47,930 bases of DNA, from the NCBI GenBank assembly GCA_036336795.1, contig JAYZFL010000056.1:1-47930 (forward strand), read 5' to 3'. This document shows positions 1 to 8,349 of the stretch, one piece after another (the stretch's first letter is position 1; the number at the start of each line of letters is the position of its first letter). Source of the stretch: UBA822 sp036336795 (GTDB taxonomy: Bacteria; Gemmatimonadota; Gemmatimonadetes; Longimicrobiales; Gaopeijiaceae). A model generated the notes under the pieces. The model was not told the DNA's origin, did not search any database, and was given only the letters and a program-made list of their open reading frames with translations. The translations under genes and the position numbers were made by a program.

Positions 1-243
1 ACGGTAGCAAGGGAGGGCACCACAAATTTGCTAGGGAGCGGGAGAGTGGAGAGTGAGCGCCACAGTCTCGAACTCTATCGACGACCATCACAGGTACCGG
101 AGGGTGGGGCAGATAGAGAGGGTGCTGCCGCGGTTGTAGGAGGTGCTGGGCGGCCGCTACGCACCCACCCGGCGCCCTATCTCCTCATCCTCGTCCTGCT
201 GACCGGAGAGTGGATCGGCCGGCGGTGGAGGGGGCTCCGGTAA
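1..243 (+). CDS. C-terminal end of a membrane protein (5' truncated)
   Basis: The reading frame is open from the first base to a TAA, so the gene starts outside the window and only about 80 residues are visible. The last 30 residues form one hydrophobic helix (APYLLILVLLTGEWIG) followed by a short basic tail (RRWRGLR). This is the usual end of a single-pass or multi-pass inner-membrane protein with a cytoplasmic tail. Large VWA-domain or glutamine-amidotransferase-like membrane proteins often end this way, but nothing diagnostic is visible here. The part before the helix is rich in Arg, Gly and Glu and looks unstructured. An internal ATG at 28 exists but is unlikely to be the true start because the frame continues upstream. 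Function unknown. Confidence 0.5.
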   Translation, partial: TVAREGTTNLLGSGRVESERHSLELYRRPSQVPEGGADREGAAAVVGGAGRPLRTHPAPYLLILVLLTGEWIGRRWRGLR

Positions 244-269
244 CACACAAACCATGACAGATCCTGACT

Positions 270-452
270 ATGGCCCGACTGGTTAAGCGCGAACGTGAAA
301 AAAGAACAGGGCTGTGGCGACGGGTGGTTGACCTTGTCGGACTTCAACAGGAGTTTGGACTATCGGTCAAGCTTATCGGGTCGGGTGAGGACGTTGGTGA
401 CTTCGAAACATTCAATCCTGACGACTTCATCGAGGAGGTTTTAGCCGAGTGA
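270..452 (+). CDS. Small hypothetical protein coupled to recG
   Basis: A 60-residue protein with a strongly basic N-terminus (about residues 4-18) and an acidic C-terminus ending in DDFIEEVLAE. It has no signal peptide or membrane segment and is probably cytoplasmic. Its stop overlaps the GTG start of recG by four bases (GTGA), so the two are probably translationally coupled and co-transcribed. The ATG at 270 is the only usual start codon after the upstream in-frame stop at 255, and no good Shine-Dalgarno (SD) precedes it. I do not recognise the family. The alternating charge and the coupling favour a real gene over chance, but nothing links it biochemically to RecG. Confidence 0.5.
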   Translation: MARLVKREREKRTGLWRRVVDLVGLQQEFGLSVKLIGSGEDVGDFETFNPDDFIEEVLAE

Positions 453-2542
453 GCTTTTTCAGGCTGGACAAGCCAGTCCAGTTCTTAAAGGGTGTCGGCC
501 CCGTCAGGGCGGAAGCGCTCGGACGCATGGGGATCGTGACGGCCCGTGACCTACTCTACCATGTACCCCGCCGCTACGATGACGCATCCACAATCCAGTC
601 CATTGCCGAGGTCGAAATCGGCACGGATGCCACTGTTGTCGGGCGGGTTCGCTCGACTGGTGTGATTCCGACACGGAAAGGCCTTCGCATCTTCCAGGCG
701 GTCCTCAAGGACCACTCGGGTATGATCACATGTGCCTGGCCTGGGCAGCCTTGGTTAGAGCGAAAGCTTCAGAAAGGGGATCTGCTCCTCGCGACTGGCC
801 CAGTGAAATTCTTTCATGGACGACAACTACGTCCGCGAGAATTCTCTATCTTGGGTAGGAATTTGGATGATACGACCGGCGAAGAAAGCGAGATTGGACA
901 TATCTTCGCGACCTACCCCGCGAGCGAGGAAGTTCCGCAGTGGGTGCTTAGGGGTCTTTTTAAGAAGAACCTTGATCTCCTTCTCTCCAATGTCATTGAG
1001 GAGGAATACTTGAGCGCGGACGAGCAGAGGGTCTATTCGCTTCCCTCTCTTCCGGAATCTCTCGGAGTGCTTCACCGTCCGACTTCTCTCGAAGGTGTGG
1101 AGGAGGCTCGCCGACGCCTTGCCTACGACGAGCTCTTTTTCCTGCAGCTCGTGCAAGCCCGAGCGCGTTACCGAGAGACCATCCAGAAGCAGGGCATTGT
1201 TTTTGGGCGAACCGACGAGTTGATCCGCCCTCTCCATGAGGCTCTCCCTTTCCGATTAACCACCGCCCAAGCTCGTGTTCTCCGAGAAATCTACTCCGAT
1301 ATGGGGTCGAGCAGGCGTATGAATAGATTGCTCCAGGGAGACGTGGGGTCGGGCAAGACCGTCGTCGCACTCTTTTCCATGCTCTTAGCGGTTGAGGCGG
1401 GGTATCAAGCAGTTCTCATGGCTCCGACCGAGTTGCTGGCTGAACAACACGCGCGCAGCATGCGGAAGCTGATGGAACCCTTAGGAATTGAGGTTTATGT
1501 GCTGACGGGCCAGTTGGCGGCACCGGATAGACGTGAGACCCTGAGCGCTCTACGGGAGGGGACCGCTACCCTTGTCGTGGGCACCCAAGCGCTTATCCAG
1601 AAAAATGTGGAGTTTCGGAAGCTTGGGATGGTTGTGGTCGACGAACAACACCGCTTTGGTGTTCGACAGCGAATGGTGTTTGGGGACCGTGAAAATCCCC
1701 CGGACATTCTGATCATGTCGGCGACCCCGATCCCCAGATCGTTGGCGATGGCGCTGTACGGGGATCTTGATCTGTCCGTTCTTGACGAGATGCCGAAGGG
1801 AAGAAAGCCGATACGGACTTTTCTTCGCTATCCGAATGAGCGGAAAGACGTTTACCAGTTCGTGGAGGAAGAACTAAAGAAAGGACACCAGGCCTATGTC
1901 GTTTATCCACTCGTGGCGGAGTCCGACAAGATGGATATGCGCTCTGCCACTGAGGGTTATGAGCGACTCACGGAAGCAACCTTTGGGCATCGCAGGGTCG
2001 GACTTCTTCACGGCCAGCTCTCCAGCGAGATAAAGGACCAAGTGATGCGCGGTTTTCTCGCAGGGGAAATCGACGTGCTGGTGGCCACGACCGTGATCGA
2101 AGTTGGGATCGATGTACCCAATGCCTCCGTGATGGTGATTGAGCACGCGGAGCGGTTCGGACTATCTCAGCTCCATCAGCTGCGAGGGCGAGTGGGGCGT
2201 GGTGCCACCGAAAGTCACTGCATCCTCATCGCGGATCCGGGTGAGGTGGCCGCGGAGCGGCTCAAGATCTTCTGTAACACTTCCGACGGCTTCGCTGTCG
2301 CCCGAGCGGATCTCAGGCTTCGCGGGCAGGGTGACCTGTTCGGTGCACAACAGCATGGGCGCGATCCGGTCCTTCGCTTCGCTGATCTATCGATGGACGA
2401 AGAACTTCTGATGGAAGCACATAATCGGGCCCGTTCCGTGGTGAACGTCGACCCGGATTTACAGGGAGAGGATATGTCATTGATCAAGAAACTCATGGAT
2501 CACCGCTATGCGGAAAAGCTGAAGCTTTTCTCAGTCGGGTAA
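449..2542 (+). CDS. recG: ATP-dependent DNA helicase RecG
   Basis: RecG remodels stalled replication forks and branch-migrates Holliday junctions. The 697-residue length is normal for the family. The N-terminal part contains the RecG opening (KPVQFLKGVGPVRAEAL) and the OB-fold wedge domain (about residues 60-150) that splits junction arms. The superfamily-2 helicase core follows: Walker A GDVGSGKT (297-304), the RecG-type DEQH box (398-401), SATPIPRSLAM, and motif VI QLRGRVGRG. Translation starts at GTG 449, which overlaps the stop of the preceding small gene. The next gene, asnS, starts 57 bases downstream and may share the transcript. Confidence 0.97.
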   Translation: MSFFRLDKPVQFLKGVGPVRAEALGRMGIVTARDLLYHVPRRYDDASTIQSIAEVEIGTDATVVGRVRSTGVIPTRKGLRIFQAVLKDHSGMITCAWPGQPWLERKLQKGDLLLATGPVKFFHGRQLRPREFSILGRNLDDTTGEESEIGHIFATYPASEEVPQWVLRGLFKKNLDLLLSNVIEEEYLSADEQRVYSLPSLPESLGVLHRPTSLEGVEEARRRLAYDELFFLQLVQARARYRETIQKQGIVFGRTDELIRPLHEALPFRLTTAQARVLREIYSDMGSSRRMNRLLQGDVGSGKTVVALFSMLLAVEAGYQAVLMAPTELLAEQHARSMRKLMEPLGIEVYVLTGQLAAPDRRETLSALREGTATLVVGTQALIQKNVEFRKLGMVVVDEQHRFGVRQRMVFGDRENPPDILIMSATPIPRSLAMALYGDLDLSVLDEMPKGRKPIRTFLRYPNERKDVYQFVEEELKKGHQAYVVYPLVAESDKMDMRSATEGYERLTEATFGHRRVGLLHGQLSSEIKDQVMRGFLAGEIDVLVATTVIEVGIDVPNASVMVIEHAERFGLSQLHQLRGRVGRGATESHCILIADPGEVAAERLKIFCNTSDGFAVARADLRLRGQGDLFGAQQHGRDPVLRFADLSMDEELLMEAHNRARSVVNVDPDLQGEDMSLIKKLMDHRYAEKLKLFSVG

Positions 2543-2599
2543 GCTCGCTAACGTCCGGACTGTTCTTCCCGAACCACAACCAGGGATATTGGCAGAAAA

Positions 2600-3898
2600 A
2601 TGAGCTCAGAAGCGATAACTGAGGTGCGATCCCTCGAGGATCACATCGGAGATACGGTCACCGTATTAGGATGGGTCGAAGGGACTCGCGGCCACGGCAA
2701 CGTAGGCTTTCTCGTGTTACGGGACGGGACGGGTCTGGTTCAAGGCGTGCTCGTCAAGAACGAACTTGAGGAGAATGTCTGGGCACTTCACCAATCTCTC
2801 ACACAAGAATGTACGGTGGCGCTCAGCGGAGAGGTCAGAGCCGAGCCTCGCGCACCCGGTGGTTACGAGATTGGAGTGACCGAACTCCAGTTACTGGGAG
2901 CTTCCGAAGATTACCCGATTCAACCTAAGGACCACGGTGTCGACTTTCTTTTAGATCATCGCCACTTGTGGCTTCGGTCGAGTCTTCAGAGGGCTGGCCT
3001 CCGTGTTCGCCACGAAGTAGAGCAAGCTATCCACGATTTTTTTTATGAGCGAGACTTCATCCGTATAGATACACCGATTCTAACTGGATCCATTGGTGAA
3101 TCTGCCGGCACCCTCTTCGAGACTGACTACTTCGGGGAATCGGCTTATCTGGCGCAAACCGGGCAACTCTACGTCGAAACTGCGTGTCCCGCTTTCCGAA
3201 AGGTATACTGCTTCGGTCCCACATTTCGAGCGGAGAAATCCAAGACTCGCCGGCACTTGACTGAGTTCTGGATGATCGAGCCGGAAGTGGCTTTTGCCGA
3301 TTCGAATGACAACATGAGACTTCAGGAGGATTTCCTTTGTTATATCGTGGAGCGAGCTCTGGAGCGCTGTCGTTCGGATCTCGAAATACTCCAGAGAGAT
3401 ACAGCGGAGCTGGAGATTGTTAAACCACCATTCGAGCGGATCTCGTATACCGATGCCGTTACCATGCTTCAGGATAAGGGAAGCGAGGTCACGTGGGGTG
3501 ATGACCTAGGAGCACCTGACGAAATGCTGCTAACGGAGCAGTTTGATCAGCCCGTCTTTGTCTACGATTATCCTAAGGCAATAAAAGCATTCTATATGAA
3601 GGAGAACCCGGACGACCCTAGGACTGTGCTTTCCAACGATTTACTCGTCCGGGGATATGGAGAACTCATAGGGGGGAGCCAGCGAGAAGACGACCTTGAC
3701 CGTCTAGCCGCCCGGATCCGTGAGGAGAATCTTCCAGAAAAAGCCTACTCCTGGTATCTAGATTTAAGACGCTATGGGACTTTCCCACATTCTGGATTCG
3801 GACTGGGCTTAGAGCGGACGGTGGCATGGATCACGGGGCGGCACCATATCCGAGAATTGATCCCGTTCCCTCGCATGATGAATCGCCTATCTCCGTGA
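2600..3898 (+). CDS. asnS: Asparaginyl-tRNA synthetase
   Basis: This class IIb aminoacyl-tRNA synthetase charges tRNA-Asn with asparagine. The N-terminal OB-fold anticodon-binding domain (about 1-110) has the VTVLGWVEGTRGHG strand pattern. It is followed by the AsnRS-specific linker (PKDHGVDFLLDHRHLWLRS), motif 2 (FRAEKSKTRRHLTEFW, near 210-225) and motif 3 (GFGLGLERTVAW, near 400). The 432-residue length fits bacterial AsnRS, and the absence of a GAD-type insertion separates it from AspRS. An aspS is also present at 34886, so the organism probably makes Asn-tRNA directly, although gatCAB may lie elsewhere. Its stop overlaps the likely GTG start of the next gene by four bases. Confidence 0.96.
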   Translation: MSSEAITEVRSLEDHIGDTVTVLGWVEGTRGHGNVGFLVLRDGTGLVQGVLVKNELEENVWALHQSLTQECTVALSGEVRAEPRAPGGYEIGVTELQLLGASEDYPIQPKDHGVDFLLDHRHLWLRSSLQRAGLRVRHEVEQAIHDFFYERDFIRIDTPILTGSIGESAGTLFETDYFGESAYLAQTGQLYVETACPAFRKVYCFGPTFRAEKSKTRRHLTEFWMIEPEVAFADSNDNMRLQEDFLCYIVERALERCRSDLEILQRDTAELEIVKPPFERISYTDAVTMLQDKGSEVTWGDDLGAPDEMLLTEQFDQPVFVYDYPKAIKAFYMKENPDDPRTVLSNDLLVRGYGELIGGSQREDDLDRLAARIREENLPEKAYSWYLDLRRYGTFPHSGFGLGLERTVAWITGRHHIRELIPFPRMMNRLSP

Positions 3899-4953
3899 AC
3901 AAACTGGTTTTCGATATGAAGGACCGACGGCCGGTGTGGGCTCTGCCGAACTGGGCTGTCGAACGCATCCGAGAGGCTCTCCCCACCGATTGGGTATTGA
4001 CCGTCGTGAAAACTCCGTCCGATGGCTCGGGTGACGGCTCGGCTCAGGCGAACAATGAGGTGCTAGCCGCCGTCAAAGACGCCCGAGTCTATATGGGCTT
4101 CGGTATTCCGCCTGAGGTGCTCACGACAGGAACCCTTCTCGAGTGGGTTCACTCGGGTGCTGCGGGAATTGGCAGTTCTATCACACCCGAGATGCTTGAG
4201 AGTCCAGTCCGATTCACCAATTCTGCTGGCGTTCACGGCTCGCCAATGGCCGAAACTGCCTTGGGCATGATTCTGCACTTCGCTCGTGGATTTGACTTCG
4301 CTCTGGAAGGGAAGGCACGTGGCCGCTGGGACACGAACCCGTTCTACAACGATGATTCTCCCATCCGTGAACTCGGGGAGAGTGTGGTGGGAATTCTCGG
4401 TCTCGGTGGGATTGGGGGTGAAATAGCCAAAAGAGCGTTGTCGATGGGCGCCAAAGTGATTGGCCTACGTCGTGACATGTCGGGATCTGATGGGTGTACG
4501 GACCGAACTGGAGGGACACTCGATAAGAGGCTTCGGGTGGTCACAGGTGAAGATGGCCTTTACGAGCTTCTCGGGGAGAGCCATTACGTCGTGGTTTCCG
4601 CCGCTTTGACTTCGGCCACTCGAGGAATCGTGTCACGTGGTGCCCTAGAAGCCATGAAACCGGATGCAGTGCTCGTAAACATTTCCAGAGGGGCTTTGGT
4701 GGACGAAGAAGCTTTGGTCGATGCTCTTAGGGAAGGACGTCTCCGAGGAGCCGGGTTAGATGTGTTCGACGAGGAACCGTTACCGGTCGACCACCCCTTG
4801 TGGCATCTCCCAAACGTAATTTTGACGCCGCATGTGTCGGCCGTCACTCGTTCCTATTGGCGGAGGGAGGTGGAGTTGATCCTTGAGAACCTGCGTCGGT
4901 TTCTCGAGGACGATCGATTAGTGAATCTTGTGAACAAGATAGAAGGTTACTGA
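3895..4953 (+). CDS. D-isomer-specific 2-hydroxyacid dehydrogenase
   Basis: A 352-residue NAD-dependent dehydrogenase of the D-2-hydroxyacid family (phosphoglycerate, lactate and glyoxylate dehydrogenase relatives). The Rossmann signature GLGGIGGE lies near residue 169. The catalytic Arg is in NISRGALVD (near 264), the Glu in FDEEPLP and the His in TPHVSA (near 313). GTG 3895 is chosen because it overlaps the asnS stop (GTGA). The frame is open further upstream to 3826, but only inside asnS. The sequence does not identify the substrate. It lacks the C-terminal ACT domain of long-form SerA, so a serine pathway role is not supported. It converges with mazG two bases downstream. Confidence 0.85.
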   Translation: MNKLVFDMKDRRPVWALPNWAVERIREALPTDWVLTVVKTPSDGSGDGSAQANNEVLAAVKDARVYMGFGIPPEVLTTGTLLEWVHSGAAGIGSSITPEMLESPVRFTNSAGVHGSPMAETALGMILHFARGFDFALEGKARGRWDTNPFYNDDSPIRELGESVVGILGLGGIGGEIAKRALSMGAKVIGLRRDMSGSDGCTDRTGGTLDKRLRVVTGEDGLYELLGESHYVVVSAALTSATRGIVSRGALEAMKPDAVLVNISRGALVDEEALVDALREGRLRGAGLDVFDEEPLPVDHPLWHLPNVILTPHVSAVTRSYWRREVELILENLRRFLEDDRLVNLVNKIEGY

Positions 4954-4955
4954 AC

Positions 4956-5744
4956 CTAATCTCTCTCCTCTCTTTTGATATCTTCCCAGATGGCATTGAG
5001 CTCGTCTAGGGTCACTTCTTCAAAAAGAAACCCCCGCTCAACACAAAGTTTTTCGAGCCGCTGAAACCTTCGGGTGAACTTCTGATTTGCCTGCTCTAGT
5101 AAGGTTGAGGAATGACTTCCAGTGAGGCGCACGAGGTTAACAACGGAGAACAGGAGGTCCCCAAGCTCGTCTTCGAGGTTGAAGTTGTCGTCTGCACCCA
5201 GGGCCTCACCTACTTCGGCTAGCTCTTCGCCGACCTTTTCCCACGCGCCGTCTGCACCCGGCCAATCAAAACCCATTCCGCTCGCTCTCTCCTGAATGCG
5301 GTGAGCTCGGTGCACTGGATCGAGGTTGAGCGGAAGGCTGGCGAGTACCGACACGTTATGGTCACGCTCTTTGGCCTTTAGGGCCTCCCATTCCTCTTTC
5401 TCACCCAGCCCAAAGAGATGGGGATGTCTGCGACGCATCTTGTTCTCAAGTCGCTCAACAACTGAATTTGAGGTAAACGTATTACGCTCCTCTCCGATTA
5501 CAATTTGGAAAGCGATGTTTAGAAGTAAATCCCCGAGTTCTCCTTCGAGAGCGTTTGTGTTTGCGGTTCGAATGGCATCAGTGACTTCATGTGCTTCTTC
5601 GAGAAGGTGGGGGATTAGGCTCTCGTGAGTCTGATCCTTATCCCAGGAGCAATGAATCCGAAGGAAGCGCACGATTTCTAGTGCTCGGTCAAGGGTGCCG
5701 GCCCCGAAGTCATGTGCCAGCGGATCGTCAGTATCTGACGTCAT
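4956..5744 (-). CDS. mazG: Nucleoside triphosphate pyrophosphohydrolase MazG
   Basis: MazG hydrolyses NTPs and dNTPs to monophosphates plus pyrophosphate, cleaning damaged nucleotides from the pool and, in some bacteria, lowering ppGpp. The 262 residues contain the typical duplication: a first MazG domain (about 20-110, with HLLEEAHEV and EGELGDLLLN) and a second one (about 165-225, with GEELAEVGEAL and LEDELGDLLFS). Both carry the EExxE and ExxD metal-binding helices. The ATG at 5744 has a strong SD (GGAGGAG, 7-base spacer). It is transcribed away from alr, so the 70 bases between them must hold promoters for both directions. Confidence 0.95.
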   Translation of the reverse strand: MTSDTDDPLAHDFGAGTLDRALEIVRFLRIHCSWDKDQTHESLIPHLLEEAHEVTDAIRTANTNALEGELGDLLLNIAFQIVIGEERNTFTSNSVVERLENKMRRRHPHLFGLGEKEEWEALKAKERDHNVSVLASLPLNLDPVHRAHRIQERASGMGFDWPGADGAWEKVGEELAEVGEALGADDNFNLEDELGDLLFSVVNLVRLTGSHSSTLLEQANQKFTRRFQRLEKLCVERGFLFEEVTLDELNAIWEDIKREERD

Positions 5745-5813
5745 TAGGAAACTCCTCCGTATTTAGTGGTGGGATCTTGATTGAAAGATATCTTTTCGCT
5801 TTTTTCAAAGTCT

Positions 5814-6944
5814 ATGTCAACGGATCCTCGCACTCGATCCTGGGTGGAAATTCAGCCTCAGGCACTTCGTCGGAACTTTCAACGGATCCGGGAAGCTGTC
5901 AGTGGCTCCCCCGCTATCATTCCGATGGTCAAAGCAGACGGGTATGGCCTTGGGATGGAACAGGTAGTCCAAACGGTCGAACCCGACGACCCATTGGGAT
6001 ACGGAGTAGCCACAGCGGAGGAGGGAATTCGGCTCAGGAAGGCCGGCATCGATAGGCCAGTAATAGTTTTTAGCCCACTTCCACCTAGCTCATATGAGTT
6101 AGCCGTCACTCATGATCTTACGGTTACGATCTCCGACGTCGATTCGGTTGAGCGACTTATTGATGCCGCCAGCCGCGCGGGGGTAATGGCGCGCTTTCAG
6201 GTTGAGGTCGACACGGGAATGGGTCGGGCTGGTTTCGACTGGCAAAGAGTTTCGGAGTGGGGTCCAGCCGTAGCGAGCTTCGTTTCCGATAAGACCTCTT
6301 GGGAAGGTTGTTATACTCACTTTCATTCAGCAGACACGGAGGACGATAGGGCGACGATAGCTCAATGGCGACGGTTCACGGAAGCTTTAGGTGCACTGGA
6401 GAAAGGGTCGGGAGAATTGACCCATGCATGTAACGCCGCCGCCTCACTACGCTATCCCGCACTTCAAGCGGATGCTGTTCGGCCCGGTATCTTTCTCTAC
6501 GGGGGCGGTGTTGGTCCGGGGGTTACTGGGCCGGAAGAGGTCGCCCGAGTGCGGGCTCGGGTGACTCTCCTTAGGGACGTGTCGGAGGGAACGACCTTAG
6601 GTTATCACACCACCTATCGGTCTAGTGGTGAAGAGCGTTGGGCCACACTTGGAATCGGATATGGAGACGGGCTTCCACGAATCTTGGGAAATCGAGGGAG
6701 CACACTGATCTCAGGCCGCCGCGTCCCGATCATCGGACGGATCTCGATGGATATGACGGTGGTAGACATCACGGGAGTGGATGGGGTGGTAGTGGGTGAT
6801 ACGGCTACATTGATTGGAACAGATGGAGAGGAGACCATCACATTGGACGAAGTGGCGGAACTGGCGGGGACTATCAGCTACGAGATTCTTACAGGTCTCA
6901 CACCACGGCTGCCCAGGGTCTGGGTGACTTGCGATAATGGCTGA
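5814..6944 (+). CDS. alr: Alanine racemase
   Basis: A PLP enzyme that converts L-alanine to D-alanine for peptidoglycan. The PLP lysine is in PMVKADGYGLG (Lys40 with this start). The C-terminal beta domain carries the catalytic tyrosine motif (GIGYGDGLPR) and the ending YEILTGLTPRLPRV. ATG 5814 gives 376 residues, the usual length. A TTG at 5781 would add 11 residues; neither start has a convincing SD, so this choice is tentative. The gene is divergent from mazG. The next gene encodes a putative lipoprotein about 90 bases downstream. Confidence 0.93.
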   Translation: MSTDPRTRSWVEIQPQALRRNFQRIREAVSGSPAIIPMVKADGYGLGMEQVVQTVEPDDPLGYGVATAEEGIRLRKAGIDRPVIVFSPLPPSSYELAVTHDLTVTISDVDSVERLIDAASRAGVMARFQVEVDTGMGRAGFDWQRVSEWGPAVASFVSDKTSWEGCYTHFHSADTEDDRATIAQWRRFTEALGALEKGSGELTHACNAAASLRYPALQADAVRPGIFLYGGGVGPGVTGPEEVARVRARVTLLRDVSEGTTLGYHTTYRSSGEERWATLGIGYGDGLPRILGNRGSTLISGRRVPIIGRISMDMTVVDITGVDGVVVGDTATLIGTDGEETITLDEVAELAGTISYEILTGLTPRLPRVWVTCDNG

Positions 6945-7035
6945 ATGTCCTACGGGTTCTCGGCGAGAAGTCAACCGTTATGACTGTCCTCTAGGTCGCT
7001 CGGATGGGAGAGCAACTCCGAAAAAATTTCAAAAG

Positions 7036-8349
7036 ATGTTTCGGAGCGGGCGTTGGATATTTCCCTTTACAGTGCTTTGGGGTTGTACCGAAGAGAACGC
7101 GATGGCTCCGACCATTGACCTGATCCAGGTTGACCCACAGACCGTAGAAATCATCCTTCCGTTTGCTGATTTCGTAGAGGATGTTCAGGTGTTGGGTGGC
7201 TTCGGTTCTACCTCAGATCTCGACCGAGGGATCGTGGCCCGGGACTTCAGCGGACTCAATGCTAAGACTCTTATGCGCTTCGGTGGATACCCCGATTCGA
7301 TTTCCGTCGCGGATCAAACCGGTACTGTACGTGTGGACTCAGACCTGACCTTCATGGGTGGACACGTCTTGCTGTTCTTCGATACGCTTAGCGGATCCGT
7401 AGATCAACTTGTCGATCTTGAGCTCTTCACTACCCAACAGTCATGGCACGCTCCGACGGCGACATGGGGAATGGCCGTCGACACGGCGGGAGACCATACG
7501 TCATGGGTCCAGCCCGGTGGAGGCACGGCCATCTCGGTCGGATCCGGAACCTTCGATCGGGGCCGCTCGCAGGGAGACACAGTGGCCTTTGTCGACTTCG
7601 TGAAGGTCGAGATAGATGCGGCGACAGTGGCGTCTTGGGCCGATACGAGTGATGCCTCAAGGGGATTGCTTGTCACGGCGTCTACTCCCGGAACGCAGTT
7701 GAATTTGGTCAGAGCGTCTCTTCGGCTGGACGTGGTCCCGAGTGTAAACCCCGACACCACCGTCGAGGTGTCCGGCGGTTTAGCGGACGTGAGTTACATT
7801 TACGATCCCGCCCCTGAACTTCCGGTGGGTTGGTTACGGGTCGGCGGTGCGCCCTCCTGGCGCTCGATCATCACTTTGAAGCTGCCGCGGATGATCGGCG
7901 GATCACCTGAGATCTGTGGTGGGGTTGGGTGTCAGTTTGATGTGACACGGGCGGACTTGAATTTGGCGGAATTGATTCTAACTACCCGAGTGACGGAGTC
8001 CCCGTTCGAGCCTTCAGATACAACGCGGATGGATATCCGTACGGTGCTCCATCCGGATAGAATCCCTAAGTCGCCCCTCGGCGACCTCTTGTCGCTCGGG
8101 GGAGCCACTCTGCCTCCGGAGATATTCGCCCAACAGTCAGGATCCCTGGTTACTATATCATTGACAGGTTTAATGAGTAACGTTCTCAAATCAGAGACCG
8201 TCGGAGACTTGCCTTCATCCACTATTGCTCTGGTGAATTCGACTGAGCCCGGACCACTCGGTTTCGCATCTTTTGATGGATCGGGAGGGGCTGGGGCGCC
8301 AGCCCTCCGCTTGGTATTGACTTTGGCGGGGAAGGTGGGTCTCCCGTGA
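7036..8349 (+). CDS. Putative lipoprotein, function unknown
   Basis: About 437 residues. The start at 7036 is chosen because it gives a short lipoprotein signal peptide: Arg3 and Arg6, a hydrophobic stretch, then a lipobox ending LWGC with Cys17. The frame is open to an ATG at 6937 overlapping alr, but that start would bury the signal. The mature protein is rich in beta-strand patterns, Thr, Ser, Asp and Gly, has no further membrane helix, and ends in a LALLV-type beta segment (APALRLVLTLAG). It is probably anchored in the outer or inner membrane and faces the periplasm or exterior. Its stop overlaps the GTG of the beta-barrel candidate downstream (GTGA), implying the two are made together. 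I do not recognise a family. Confidence 0.65.
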   Translation: MFRSGRWIFPFTVLWGCTEENAMAPTIDLIQVDPQTVEIILPFADFVEDVQVLGGFGSTSDLDRGIVARDFSGLNAKTLMRFGGYPDSISVADQTGTVRVDSDLTFMGGHVLLFFDTLSGSVDQLVDLELFTTQQSWHAPTATWGMAVDTAGDHTSWVQPGGGTAISVGSGTFDRGRSQGDTVAFVDFVKVEIDAATVASWADTSDASRGLLVTASTPGTQLNLVRASLRLDVVPSVNPDTTVEVSGGLADVSYIYDPAPELPVGWLRVGGAPSWRSIITLKLPRMIGGSPEICGGVGCQFDVTRADLNLAELILTTRVTESPFEPSDTTRMDIRTVLHPDRIPKSPLGDLLSLGGATLPPEIFAQQSGSLVTISLTGLMSNVLKSETVGDLPSSTIALVNSTEPGPLGFASFDGSGGAGAPALRLVLTLAGKVGLP

